NCBI RefSeq assembly: GCF_024433635.1
Contig: NZ_WNJZ01000003.1
Location: 82,141-146,140 of the forward strand
Direction of reading: 5' to 3'
DNA length: 64,000 nt
From: Ruminococcus sp. zg-924
GTDB lineage: Bacteria; Bacillota; Clostridia; Oscillospirales; Acutalibacteraceae
Made by a program: the position numbers and the translations under genes. The notes under the pieces are model-generated. The model saw only the letters and a program-made list of their open reading frames with translations. It did no database searches and had not been told where the DNA came from. Below are positions 45,704-54,724 of this stretch, one piece after another. Position 1 is the stretch's first letter. The number at the start of each line of letters is the position of its first letter.

Positions 45704-46426
45704 TCACATTATCAAAGAAACAATGTAAAGCACCGCAACAATGACAGGCTGATGAACAACATAAATCAACAGTGAATGTCTTCCCAGAAAAGCAAGCGGT
45801 CTTATCCTCAGAGGTCTTAGAAAATTCGGAAAGCCTTTCTTAACGCCAAGCCTGCCTAAAAAACACCCGCATAAAAACAGGAACAGGTGAGGAATAAGAG
45901 GAAAGTAGTCGGCTGAAAAGAAGGTTGCAGACGGAAAGCCGAGAAAGGCGAAAAGGTCGCTTGAATAAAGCGCAGATGGCAAAGAGCAGATTTTAAAAGG
46001 CTCAAAGCCTAAGTAGCCTCTCGGAACTCCCCAAAGGAGAAGGTAAAGTATAAGGCATATAACTGCGCCTACAAGCGGGGGAATCCGGCTGATTGCTTTT
46101 TCAAGCAAGGCATAAATAATCATAGCAAGCGAGAGAAAATGGAGCACGCCGAAATAAATTTCATTTCCCGGTGTAAAAAAAACAGTAACAAGCGTTACAG
46201 CACAGGCGACAAGCAAAAGACGCACTCCTCTTTTAAGGTTGTTCCTTGAAAGCGAACAGCACACGCCCGATATTGAGATAAATGTAATCGCAATAAGCGG
46301 CTCAAACGGAGTAGTTGCTTTGTAAGCCGAAATGCCCCAATCCATAAAAAAAAGAAAGGCTGCGCTGTAAAAAACATGGTATGCGACCATTGCAATTATT
46401 GCAAGTCCTCTAAGCTCGTCGAGCAT
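45704..46426 (-). CDS. DUF1624 / HGSNAT-like acyltransferase membrane protein
   Basis: 240 residues, polytopic. It starts with LDELRGLAIIAMVAYHVFYS, the conserved first helix of heparan-alpha-glucosaminide N-acetyltransferase-like proteins, and ends with LGRHSLLIYVVHQPV, also conserved. Probably transfers acetyl groups to an extracellular glycan; the target is unknown. The ATG at 46426 is far (about 19 bases) from an AAGGA, and the frame is open further upstream, so the true N-terminus may be longer. Confidence 0.78.
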   Translation of the reverse strand: MLDELRGLAIIAMVAYHVFYSAAFLFFMDWGISAYKATTPFEPLIAITFISISGVCCSLSRNNLKRGVRLLLVACAVTLVTVFFTPGNEIYFGVLHFLSLAMIIYALLEKAISRIPPLVGAVICLILYLLLWGVPRGYLGFEPFKICSLPSALYSSDLFAFLGFPSATFFSADYFPLIPHLFLFLCGCFLGRLGVKKGFPNFLRPLRIRPLAFLGRHSLLIYVVHQPVIVAVLYIVSLIM

Positions 46427-46604
46427 ATTAAGTCGTTTTGTTAAATCCTTATTTGCAAATAAAGCATTAAAATCAAAAATAGCAATACATCTCTTTTCAA
46501 ATTCCGCAATTTAGTATATAATTAATGTCAGCATAAAAGCCGATAACACCACAAGTATATCACTATATCAGCCATAATTCAATTAATAAAAGGGGATAGT
46601 AAAA

Positions 46605-46997
46605 ATGAACGAATACAAAATCGGCGACGCATATAAAACCGAAGCAGTAGTTACTGAAGCTGAGATTGCCTGCACTGTCGGCAGCGGGAGATTGAGAGTA
46701 TATGCAACACCGGCGGTTGTGGCTTTAATCGAAGCCGCAGCGTCGCAAATGGCGCAGACCTTTGTTGAGGAAGGCATAACAACAGTCGGAACAAGAATTG
46801 CTATCGACCACGTAAGCGCAACTCCTGTCAGCGCAAAGGTGTGGGCAGAGGCTGTGCTTAAGGAAATTGACGGCAGGAGGTTTGTCTTTGAGGTCAGTGC
46901 CTATGACGAGAAGGGGCTTATCGCAAAGGGCGAGCATGAGCGTTTTTCCGTAAAAAGCGAGAGCTTTCAGAAAAAGGCAGACAGCAAGCTCTGCTGA
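46605..46997 (+). CDS. FlK-like hotdog thioesterase
   Basis: 130 residues. Small acyl-CoA thioesterase with a hotdog fold. Thr35, Glu43 and His69 have exactly the spacing of the catalytic Thr42, Glu50 and His76 of fluoroacetyl-CoA thioesterase FlK, and Gly62 and Arg113 match FlK Gly69 and Arg120. The natural substrate is unknown; most relatives are not fluoroacetate-specific. First of four close genes (thioesterase, HAD, DUF4830, RsuA-like). Confidence 0.85.
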   Translation: MNEYKIGDAYKTEAVVTEAEIACTVGSGRLRVYATPAVVALIEAAASQMAQTFVEEGITTVGTRIAIDHVSATPVSAKVWAEAVLKEIDGRRFVFEVSAYDEKGLIAKGEHERFSVKSESFQKKADSKLC

Positions 46998-47019
46998 AAC
47001 CAAACACAAGGAGAAATCT

Positions 47020-47679
47020 ATGAAGAGCAAATATAAAATAGTTCTGTTTGATTTGGACGGCACCCTGAGCAACTCTGCAAAGGGCGTTCAGCTTGGAATT
47101 GAGGCGGCTTTGCAAAAGATGAACAAGCCGGTTCCCGATTTGTCCGATTACAGTCAGTATGTCGGACCGCCGCTATTAACAACCTTTCAAAAGCTTTGCG
47201 GTCTTACCAAAGAGGAAGCGGTAGCTGCTGTTGAGCTTTACCGTGATGATTACGAGCAGAGAGGAAAATATGAAAACTATCAGTACGAGGGTATGCGTGA
47301 GCTGCTTGAAACGCTCAGAGGTGCAGGCGCAGTTACAGCTGTTGCAACCTCAAAGTATGAGCCGTTTGCAAAATGGGTAATAGAATACATCGGGCTTGGC
47401 GGTGCTTTTGACGCAGTTTGCGGCTCAACTCTCGATGGCAAGCGAAAGGAAAAGGCTGATATTGTGCGCTATGCTGCCGATACTCTGAATGTGGAAATAT
47501 CAAAGCAGACGATCTGCCTTGTAGGCGATACTATGTTTGACGCAGCGGGTGCAGTACAGGCAGGGTGCGATTTTGTCGGCGTAAGCTACGGCTTTGGCAC
47601 TGCCGAGCAGATTATAAATGCAGGCGGTACAAGGATAGCCGCAAGCGTTTCCGAGCTTTACAATTTACTGTTTGAATGA
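47020..47679 (+). CDS. HAD-family phosphatase (phosphoglycolate phosphatase-like)
   Basis: 219 residues. Motif I FDLDGTLSNS, cap domain, motif III lysine region (DGKRKEKADIV) and motif IV VGDTMFDAAGA are all present. Haloacid dehalogenase subfamily I with helical cap. Substrate not predictable. It starts 22 bases after the thioesterase gene with AAGGAG. Confidence 0.9.
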   Translation: MKSKYKIVLFDLDGTLSNSAKGVQLGIEAALQKMNKPVPDLSDYSQYVGPPLLTTFQKLCGLTKEEAVAAVELYRDDYEQRGKYENYQYEGMRELLETLRGAGAVTAVATSKYEPFAKWVIEYIGLGGAFDAVCGSTLDGKRKEKADIVRYAADTLNVEISKQTICLVGDTMFDAAGAVQAGCDFVGVSYGFGTAEQIINAGGTRIAASVSELYNLLFE

Positions 47680-47749
47680 GCACTGCGCAATTTCATATTC
47701 TCTTGCTTTACGGCATATAAATTCTTATAAGCTGTTGGGGGAGAGCGCA

Positions 47750-48226
47750 ATGTTTGTTACAAAGAAAATCACGAAAAAATCTGTTGTTATTGTTATTTTG
47801 ACGGCAATTGCAATCTGTTTTGCGGCGCTTCGCCTTTGTGTATGCACAGGCTCTGTTCAGACAACAGCCGTTAGTAAAATAGGCGAATACAGCCTTAAGG
47901 CGGCTACTAACGAGGAGCGCATAGCGTTTTTATCCCAATTTGGCTGGGAGGTAGAGCCAAAGCCGAGCGAGACTGCGGCGGTAAAAATTCCACAGCGCTT
48001 TAACGATACCTACTGCCGATACAATGAAATACAAATTGAGCAGGGGCTTAATCTGCTTGACTACGCAGGCAAGGAGTGCGAGAGGGTAAGCTTTCGCATT
48101 ACAAACTATCCCGACAAGGAACAGCAGGTGAACGCAAATCTGCTTATTTACAACGGTCTTGTAATCGGCGGCGACATTTCAAGCGTTCAGCTTGACGGTT
48201 TTATGCATGGCTTTGCACAGGAGTGA
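47750..48226 (+). CDS. DUF4830 membrane-anchored protein
   Basis: 158 residues. N-terminal single helix (about 12-32) then a small domain: RIAFLSQFGWEVEPKPSE, an RFNDTYCRYNEIQ run and a C-terminal VIGGDISSVQLDGFMHGF are the family marks. Function unknown; found in clostridia. Start at MFVTKKIT with a GGGGGAG site; the longer frame overlaps the HAD gene and is rejected. Confidence 0.8.
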   Translation: MFVTKKITKKSVVIVILTAIAICFAALRLCVCTGSVQTTAVSKIGEYSLKAATNEERIAFLSQFGWEVEPKPSETAAVKIPQRFNDTYCRYNEIQIEQGLNLLDYAGKECERVSFRITNYPDKEQQVNANLLIYNGLVIGGDISSVQLDGFMHGFAQE

Positions 48227-48232
48227 ATTATT

Positions 48233-48949
48233 ATGCACAGGCTTGACAAAATAATATCACAGCGCACAGTCTATACTCGCAGCGAGATTAAAAGGCTTAT
48301 TAAAAGCGGCGCTGTAACGGTTGGCGGCAAGGTGTGCAAATCACCCGATATAAAGCTTGCCGAGGATAGTGAAATAAGGGTGAACGGCGAGAAGATAGGC
48401 GAGAAATTTCTATACCTTATGATGAACAAGCCGGAGGGCGTTGTGTGCGCTGTGCGTGACAATACCGACAAAACTGTTATAGATATTCTTCCGCCGGAGT
48501 ATCACAACAGAGGTTTGTTTCCGGCAGGGCGGCTTGACAAGGACACAACGGGACTGCTGATACTGACGAACGACGGCGAATTTTCGCACAGCATAATGTC
48601 GCCGAACAAAAAAGTGGAGAAATACTATATAGCTGAAACGGACAAGCCGCTTAAAGAGGAGCATATAAGGCTTTTTGAGCAGGGGATAGTCTTTCGTGAC
48701 GGTACAAAATGCAAAAGCGCCTTTGCCGAAAACCTTGAAAGCGGCGAAAATTTCCGAATAGGCGTAAAAATATGCGAGGGGAAATATCATCAAGTCAAAA
48801 AAATGCTCGCAGTGTGTAAAATTAATGTGTTAAAATTAACAAGATTTTCCATTGGTTCTTTGTCACTCGACGTAAATTTATACAAAGGTGAGTGCCGAAA
48901 ATTGACTGATGTTGAAATTGAACAAATTTTTTTAGTCAAGTTCAACTAA
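48233..48949 (+). CDS. rsuA: RsuA-family rRNA pseudouridine synthase
   Basis: 238 residues. N-terminal S4 RNA-binding domain (RLDKIISQRTVYTRSEIKRL), catalytic motif AGRLDKDTTGLLILTNDG, and the KYHQVKKMLAV end. RsuA group enzymes make pseudouridine 516 in 16S rRNA; RluB/RluE types cannot be ruled out. Starts 6 bases after the DUF4830 gene. Confidence 0.88.
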   Translation: MHRLDKIISQRTVYTRSEIKRLIKSGAVTVGGKVCKSPDIKLAEDSEIRVNGEKIGEKFLYLMMNKPEGVVCAVRDNTDKTVIDILPPEYHNRGLFPAGRLDKDTTGLLILTNDGEFSHSIMSPNKKVEKYYIAETDKPLKEEHIRLFEQGIVFRDGTKCKSAFAENLESGENFRIGVKICEGKYHQVKKMLAVCKINVLKLTRFSIGSLSLDVNLYKGECRKLTDVEIEQIFLVKFN

Positions 48950-49116
48950 TTTAAGGGAACATATTTTGTGGTGTATTAGAAATATATAAAAAACAACCCC
49001 AAGATTTAGTGAAAAAAATAGTAGCAACTTTTCAAGAAATCTGTTATATTATTATACGTAATAAAAATTACCTTGTCCTGCTTGTTTGGGCTTGGTAACA
49101 GGAGGTATTATTAGTT

Positions 49117-50223
49117 ATGGCAAATGTATCACTTAGACACATCTACAAAATCTATGACGGAGGAGTTACAGCAGTTTCTGATTTCAATCTCGAAATTGAG
49201 GATAAAGAGTTTATTATCCTTGTTGGTCCTTCAGGCTGTGGTAAGTCAACCACACTTCGTATGATCGCAGGTCTTGAGGACATCAGTAAGGGAGAGTTAT
49301 ATATTGGCGACAAGCTTGCAAACGATGTTGCCCCGAAGGACAGAGATATAGCAATGGTATTCCAGAACTATGCTCTTTATCCGCATATGACAGTTTATGA
49401 TAATATGGCTTTCGGCCTTAAGCTTCGCAAAACTCCAAAGGATGAAATGCGTCGCCGTGTTGAAGAGGCTGCAAGAATCCTTGACATTGCTCATCTTCTC
49501 GACAGAAAGCCGAAGGCTCTTTCAGGCGGTCAGCGTCAGCGTGTTGCTCTTGGCCGTGCTATCGTTCGTGACCCGAAGGTATTCCTTCTTGACGAGCCTC
49601 TTTCAAACCTCGACGCTAAGCTTCGTGCTCAGATGAGAACAGAGATTTCTAAGCTTCACCAAAGACTCGGCACAACATTCATCTACGTTACCCATGACCA
49701 GACAGAGGCTATGACAATGGGTACAAGAATTGTTGTTATGAAGGACGGTATTGTTCAGCAGGTTGACACACCGCAGAACCTTTATGATCATCCGTGCAAC
49801 GAGTTCGTTGCAGGCTTCATCGGCTCACCGCAGATGAACTTCATCAACGCAACACTCGGCAAGCAGGGCTCAGATTACACACTGTCATTTGATAAGAATG
49901 TAATCAAGGTTCCGTCAAACGGAATGAATATCGACAGCTATGTTGGCAAAGAGGTTGTATTTGGTATTCGTCCTGAAAACGTTTATGATGACCCTGAGTA
50001 TATTGCATCACACCAGAACGGCGTAGTTGACGCTAACGTTGACGTTACAGAGCTTATGGGTGCTGAGATTTATCTCTACCTCAGCATTGCAGGTATTCCT
50101 ATCACAGCTCGTGTTGAGCCAACATCAAAGGCAAAGCCGGGCGACAAGGTTAAGGTTGCTTTGGATGTTAACAAGATTCATATCTTTGATAAAGAAACAG
50201 AGCAGACAATCTCTAACAGATAA
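49117..50223 (+). CDS. msmX: MsmX/UgpC-type sugar ABC transporter ATPase
   Basis: 368 residues. ABC ATPase of the CUT1 sugar importers: Walker A GPSGCGKSTT, Q-loop FQNYALYPHMTVYDNM, signature LSGGQRQRVALGRAI, Walker B FLLDEPLSNLDAKLR, then a C-terminal TOBE/OB regulatory domain (about 235-368). No binding protein or permease is nearby, so it is probably the shared ATPase that energises several importers, as MsmX does in Bacillus. Product uptake from amylase action is a plausible use. Strong AGGAGG site. Confidence 0.92.
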   Translation: MANVSLRHIYKIYDGGVTAVSDFNLEIEDKEFIILVGPSGCGKSTTLRMIAGLEDISKGELYIGDKLANDVAPKDRDIAMVFQNYALYPHMTVYDNMAFGLKLRKTPKDEMRRRVEEAARILDIAHLLDRKPKALSGGQRQRVALGRAIVRDPKVFLLDEPLSNLDAKLRAQMRTEISKLHQRLGTTFIYVTHDQTEAMTMGTRIVVMKDGIVQQVDTPQNLYDHPCNEFVAGFIGSPQMNFINATLGKQGSDYTLSFDKNVIKVPSNGMNIDSYVGKEVVFGIRPENVYDDPEYIASHQNGVVDANVDVTELMGAEIYLYLSIAGIPITARVEPTSKAKPGDKVKVALDVNKIHIFDKETEQTISNR

Positions 50224-50244
50224 TTTCAATAAAAATCAAAAAGT

Positions 50245-50273
50245 CCCTGTCGATTATCGGCAGGGCTTTTTTT
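50245..50273 (+). terminator. terminator of the ABC ATPase gene
   Basis: CCCTGTCGA / TCGGCAGGG stem (one G-U) with loop TTA, then C and seven T. Confidence 0.85.
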
Positions 50274-50387
50274 GCGTTTGCATATTGCACAAAGATAATA
50301 AAACTAATAAAAACTTATCGCTACAACAACTTTTTTGCATTTTTTAAGGATTTTTAGATAAATAAAAAATTTTTATTTATTAAACGC

Positions 50388-50416
50388 TTGCATTTTGGTT
50401 AAAATTTGTGTAAAAT
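50388..50416 (+). promoter_or_regulatory. predicted sigma-A promoter of the CdaR-type regulator gene
   Basis: TTGCAT (50388-50393), 17-nt spacer, TAAAAT (50411-50416). The rest of the 287-base gap is AT-rich and empty apart from the terminator at its start. Confidence 0.65.
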
Positions 50417-50510
50417 GTATATTGTAAGTAGATTAGTGTATCTGCACAAGATATGCACAAAATTTTTTAAGTGAATTTATTATTTCATTTCAGAATTGAG
50501 GGGTCACAAA

Positions 50511-51599
50511 ATGTCGAACAGATTATTTCAAGGCGTTATACATCAAATGGGAGATGCCATTGACAGAACTATCGGCGTTGTCGATGAAACATCAGTTGTA
50601 ATTGCCTGCAGTGAGCTTGGCAGAGTTGGCGAGGTTATCGACAGCATCAATCCCGATACGCTCTCTTCGGTTGCGCCATTTGTAATTAACGGACAAACCT
50701 TTAAATCTTTCGGTAACAATGTTTCCAGACCGGAGTACGCAGTGTTTGTAGCCGGTAACGATGAATTCGCTCAGAAATATGCTCAGGTTCTTGCTGTTTC
50801 GCTCAGCAGTATCAAGCAGTATTATGACGAGAGATATGACAGAGGAAACTTCATAAAAAATGTTATTCTGGACAATATCCTGCCCGGTGATATTTATCTT
50901 AAGGCAAGAGAGCTTCATTTTAATAACGATGTCACAAGAGTTTGTATGCTCATTAAAATAACAACAAAGACTGATATTTCGGTTTATGACGTAATTCAGA
51001 ACCTTTTCCCGGACAAGACAAAGGATTTTGTTATAAATATTAACGAAACAGACATTGCTCTTGTTAAGGAGATTCGTGCAGGCATTGATTCAAAGGATCT
51101 TGAAAAGCTTGCTGGCTCTATTGTCGACACTCTTTCAAGCGAGTTCTATACACACTGCGTTGTAGGTATCGGCACAACCGTAACAGGCATCAAGGACCTT
51201 GCTCATTCGTTTAAGGAAGCTCAGGTTGCCCTTGAGGTTGGCAAGGTGTTTGATACAGAAAAGACTATTGTATGCTACGATAATCTTGGTATCGCAAGAC
51301 TTATCTACCAGCTTCCGACTACACTGTGCGAAGCATTCTTGAGAGAGGTGTTCAAGAAAGGTTCAATTGAAGCTCTTGATCAGGAAACGCTCTTCACAAT
51401 TCAGCGCTTCTTTGAGTATAATCTCAATGTGTCCGAAACATCAAGAAAGCTGTTTGTACACAGAAACACCCTTGTTTACAGACTTGAAAAAATCAAAAAG
51501 CTCACAGGTCTTGATTTGCGTGAGTTTGAGGATGCTATCGTATTCAAGGTAGCTTTGATGGTTAAGAAGTACCTCACAGCTAACCCTGTTAAGTTCTGA
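50511..51599 (+). CDS. CdaR/PucR-type transcriptional regulator
   Basis: 362 residues. N-terminal ~110 residues look like a sugar-acid/ligand-sensing domain, a GGDEF-like central part (VVGIGTTVTGIKDLAHSFKEAQVALEV) follows, and a C-terminal PucR-type helix-turn-helix (LNVSETSRKLFVHRNTLVYRLEKI) ends it. CdaR-group activators respond to organic acids or sugars. Next to the shared sugar-ABC ATPase, so a role in carbohydrate sensing is inferred. Start at MSNRLFQG after GAGGGG. Confidence 0.87.
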   Translation: MSNRLFQGVIHQMGDAIDRTIGVVDETSVVIACSELGRVGEVIDSINPDTLSSVAPFVINGQTFKSFGNNVSRPEYAVFVAGNDEFAQKYAQVLAVSLSSIKQYYDERYDRGNFIKNVILDNILPGDIYLKARELHFNNDVTRVCMLIKITTKTDISVYDVIQNLFPDKTKDFVININETDIALVKEIRAGIDSKDLEKLAGSIVDTLSSEFYTHCVVGIGTTVTGIKDLAHSFKEAQVALEVGKVFDTEKTIVCYDNLGIARLIYQLPTTLCEAFLREVFKKGSIEALDQETLFTIQRFFEYNLNVSETSRKLFVHRNTLVYRLEKIKKLTGLDLREFEDAIVFKVALMVKKYLTANPVKF

Positions 51600-51678
51600 T
51601 AAATACGGAAATTCTTACTTTATACTTTTTATATTTTTTTCATTTTTCACTTCCTTGTATTGCTCCAGCAGCAATAGC

Positions 51679-51713
51679 AAAAAACAGGTGGGCTTATGCT
51701 CACCTGTTTTTTT
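51679..51713. terminator. bidirectional terminator between the regulator gene and asnB
   Basis: AAAAAACAGGTG / CACCTGTTTTTT stem, 10-nt loop, poly-A and poly-T on either side; the flanking genes converge. Confidence 0.9.
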
Positions 51714-51716
51714 GCC

Positions 51717-53561
51717 TTAAATGTTAAATTCAACACCGTATTCTCTTATCCAGAAATCAAGCTCAATAATATAAGCAAGAATCTGCGGCGCTCTCATAAG
51801 TTGACCGTACCACGGTGAGCTTATCTCGTTGGGGTGCTCTATTATCTCCTTGACCCCGTTAATATCAACAAGCTGTGAAATAATGCTGTCCTTTCTCGAC
51901 AAAACGTCAAGCACACCTCGGCTGACAAGCTCCATATAAATCGGGTTGTGCGTTTTCGGGTAAGGACTTTTTTTGCGCCAAACTATTTCGTCCGGCATCA
52001 AGCCGTCAAACGCAGTTCGCAAAATACCCTTCTCACGTCCGTCAAGAGCCTTAAGCTCCCACGGCATATTGTATGCGTACTCAACAATTCTGTAATCGCA
52101 AAACGGTACTCTGACCTCAAGGCCGCTGTACATCGACGCTCTGTCCTTACGCTCAAGCAGACACTGCATAAACCAATAATAGTTGAGCATAAACATCTCA
52201 CGCATTCTTGAATCAAGCCTTGAATCACTCTTAAGCTTGTCGGTATGGTTTACGGTGTCAAGGTAGCGTTGTGCGGCGTATTCCTCACCGCCTGCGAGTA
52301 GTCCCTTCTTGAGTATACTCCGCCTTATGCGGCTGTCACTGCTCCATGGAAAGCACTCCTTAAAGAGAATCTTCTCATTGTGGTACCAAGGGTAGCCGCC
52401 GAAAAGCTCATCGGCACACTCGCCGGACAGCGCAACGGTGAAATCTTTTTTTACCTCACGGCAGAACAACAAAAGAGAGGAATCAACATCAGCCATAGGC
52501 ATTAAATCCCTTGATTTAACCGAGTCGAACAGCGCATAGTACAAATCTTTGTTGGACAGCACAACATTGTGGTGTATGCTGTCAATGTAGTCGCTCATCA
52601 CTCCAATATAGTCCGAGTCCTTGTTCGGCTGAAAAAGACTTTTTGTGAAATACTTATCGTTGTCGCTGTAATCCACCGAGTAGGTGTCAAGCCTGCCCTT
52701 GCCGTTTTTTTTGTAATTTTCAGAAGCGGTGCGGCAGATTATGCTGGAATCAAGTCCGCCCGATAGAAAACAGCACAGCGGTACATCGGACACAAGCTGA
52801 CGGTTTATCGAATCGCTTAAAAGTTCTCGGCACTTCTCAATAGTTTGCTCTCGGCTGTCGGTGTGAATCTGAGCCTTAAGTGTGAAATACCGCCTACGCT
52901 TAAGAATGTTGTATTTATAGCTCATACATTCGCCCGGCAAAAGTTCCTTGACGTTTCTGAAAATTCCAAATCCGGGCGTTCTCGCAGGACCTAAAAAGAA
53001 TATGTCGTAAAGTCCTTCCTCATCAACCACAGGCTTTACCATCGGATTTTTGAGCAGAGCCTTAATTTCAGATGCAAAGATAAGACCGTTTGTGTACTCG
53101 AAAAAGAAAAATGGTTTTACGCCAACTCTGTCCCTTGCAGCAAAGAGCATTTTCTTTTTCTCGTCCCAAATTGCGAAGGCAAAAATGCCGTTAAGCTTTA
53201 AAACGCAGTCCTCGCCGAAATAAATGTAGCAGTATAGCAGCACCTCAGTGTCGCAGTTAGTTTCAAATCGGCAGCCAAGAGCTTCAAGCTCGGCTTTAAG
53301 CTCCTGTGTGTTATACAACTCGCCGTTGTATGCTATTGTGTAGTTGTATCCGCCAAAGCGGCGGGTCATAGGCTGCTGTCCGTTTTTTGGGTCAATTACC
53401 GCAAGACGGCGGTGCATAAGGCAAACGTCACGTCCAGATGAAATAAACACGCCGCTGTCATCAGGACCCCTTGAAGAAAGCGAACTGCTCATGTTCTCTA
53501 TTATGGTGCTTCTTTCACTCAAATCCTCATATTTGTCAAGCCAACCGGCTATTCCGCACAT
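51717..53561 (-). CDS. asnB: glutamine-hydrolysing asparagine synthetase
   Basis: 614 residues. The glutaminase domain begins MCGIAGWLD with nucleophile Cys2, followed by SSRGPDDSG and YNGELYN. The synthetase domain has the PP-loop LSGGLDSSII near residue 265. Makes asparagine from aspartate, ATP and glutamine nitrogen. It follows ylbJ on the same strand, 15 bases after it, so it may be read from the ylbJ promoter as well. GGGGTGAT ribosome site. Confidence 0.94.
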   Translation of the reverse strand: MCGIAGWLDKYEDLSERSTIIENMSSSLSSRGPDDSGVFISSGRDVCLMHRRLAVIDPKNGQQPMTRRFGGYNYTIAYNGELYNTQELKAELEALGCRFETNCDTEVLLYCYIYFGEDCVLKLNGIFAFAIWDEKKKMLFAARDRVGVKPFFFFEYTNGLIFASEIKALLKNPMVKPVVDEEGLYDIFFLGPARTPGFGIFRNVKELLPGECMSYKYNILKRRRYFTLKAQIHTDSREQTIEKCRELLSDSINRQLVSDVPLCCFLSGGLDSSIICRTASENYKKNGKGRLDTYSVDYSDNDKYFTKSLFQPNKDSDYIGVMSDYIDSIHHNVVLSNKDLYYALFDSVKSRDLMPMADVDSSLLLFCREVKKDFTVALSGECADELFGGYPWYHNEKILFKECFPWSSDSRIRRSILKKGLLAGGEEYAAQRYLDTVNHTDKLKSDSRLDSRMREMFMLNYYWFMQCLLERKDRASMYSGLEVRVPFCDYRIVEYAYNMPWELKALDGREKGILRTAFDGLMPDEIVWRKKSPYPKTHNPIYMELVSRGVLDVLSRKDSIISQLVDINGVKEIIEHPNEISSPWYGQLMRAPQILAYIIELDFWIREYGVEFNI

Positions 53562-53576
53562 AAAATCACCCCATAA

Positions 53577-54641
53577 TTATTTTGCTTTGCTTCTTTTGAT
53601 ATTATATGTGATTTTTGATATGGTGTTATTTTTCTTTTTACTCCTTATCGAAATTACAAACACAACACAGCATATTATCAGTGCTGTGCTGCCAGCAAAG
53701 GTGCTTGATGAGAAAGCTATCTCTGACGGCGCTGAAAGCGATATAGCAGGCTTTGCTTCAATCGGGAAAAAAAGCGTGATTGCAAAGGTATATACAGCAC
53801 AAAGCACGCCGCTTAAAAGCCTGTGAAGCATAAAATCGAGCTTTGAAAAATCAAGCTCAGTCAGCAGCGAGAAAATCTGGAAATGAACCGATAATCCGCC
53901 GAAGCCTATTGCAAAGGCGATAAACTCAAGCGGCGTTCCGTTTTTCGCTGACTCTCGGCAGGCTGAGGTTACCTCTGTCAGTGCAAACAGCAGGCTGTCT
54001 GCTATCGGCTTTGGAATAAACAATAAGTTCAGCAGACGGGTAATAAGCCCGATAAATCCGGTGTCCAATAAAACTCCCATCAATGCTGAGAATAAAACTA
54101 CAACGGCGCACAGCTTTATAATGCTGTCGCTTGATTTAAAGCAGGATTGAATAAGCGCATCGGAAAAGCATATTTTGCTTTTTTTAGTATAAGAATTTTT
54201 CACAATCCTTTCTTTAGAAAGAAGTCCTCCCAAAACCGCTATTGTAAGCTGAGAAAGCACCTGCGAAATATATAGAATCACCCCTGTGTTTACACTCTTA
54301 AGCATATTTTGCCCTACTGCAAAAATAACAAACGCAGGACCTGCGCCAACAGTAAAGCGCAGCATTCTGCAAGCTTGCTTTTGCGTTAAGCTGCCCTTTG
54401 AATATAGCCTTGCACAGCAAGCCGAACCAACAGGAAAGCCGCCGACCATACTCATTATTACAGCGCCGCCTGCAACAGGCGGCAGCTTAAGCACCTTGGT
54501 GCAAAGCGGCGAAAAAACGAAGGCAAGCTTGTCGAATACGCCGTATTCGCTTAAAAATTCCGAGAGTACCATAAACGGAAAGAGTGACGGAATAAGAGTT
54601 TGTGCGCAGCAGTACAGTCCAATTAATGCCTGCTCAGTCAT
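53577..54641 (-). CDS. ylbJ: sporulation integral membrane protein YlbJ
   Basis: 354 residues, polytopic membrane protein with nucleoside-recognition (GATE) type repeats. LIPSLFPFMVLSEFLSE, GGAVIMSMVGGFPVGS and AFAIGFGGLSVHFQI are typical of YlbJ, a sigma-E-dependent protein needed for spore formation in Bacillus. Start at MTEQALIG; an in-frame GTG 12 bases earlier is possible. It shares a short divergent promoter region with yqfC, which has sigma-E-like boxes. Confidence 0.85.
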   Translation of the reverse strand: MTEQALIGLYCCAQTLIPSLFPFMVLSEFLSEYGVFDKLAFVFSPLCTKVLKLPPVAGGAVIMSMVGGFPVGSACCARLYSKGSLTQKQACRMLRFTVGAGPAFVIFAVGQNMLKSVNTGVILYISQVLSQLTIAVLGGLLSKERIVKNSYTKKSKICFSDALIQSCFKSSDSIIKLCAVVVLFSALMGVLLDTGFIGLITRLLNLLFIPKPIADSLLFALTEVTSACRESAKNGTPLEFIAFAIGFGGLSVHFQIFSLLTELDFSKLDFMLHRLLSGVLCAVYTFAITLFFPIEAKPAISLSAPSEIAFSSSTFAGSTALIICCVVFVISIRSKKKNNTISKITYNIKRSKAK

Positions 54642-54666
54642 AAGTATCACCACCCGGGCATATTTT
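54637..54666 (+). promoter_or_regulatory. sigma-E-like promoter reading toward yqfC
   Basis: -35-like GTCATAAG (54637-54644), 14-nt spacer, -10-like CATATTTT (54659-54666). Partial match to the sporulation sigma-E pattern; the -35 lies inside the start of ylbJ. Confidence 0.4.
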
Positions 54667-54681
54667 TAAGCACGGCAGTTG

Positions 54682-54711
54682 ATTATATGAAAAACGCCGC
54701 AGTAATTATGC
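54682..54711 (-). promoter_or_regulatory. sigma-E-like promoter reading toward ylbJ
   Basis: On the minus strand: GCATAATT (54711-54704), 14-nt spacer, CATATAAT (54689-54682). Good match to the sigma-E pattern (ATATT, 14 bases, CATACAAT). Confidence 0.55.
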
Positions 54712-54724
54712 AGGGTGTGAGATT

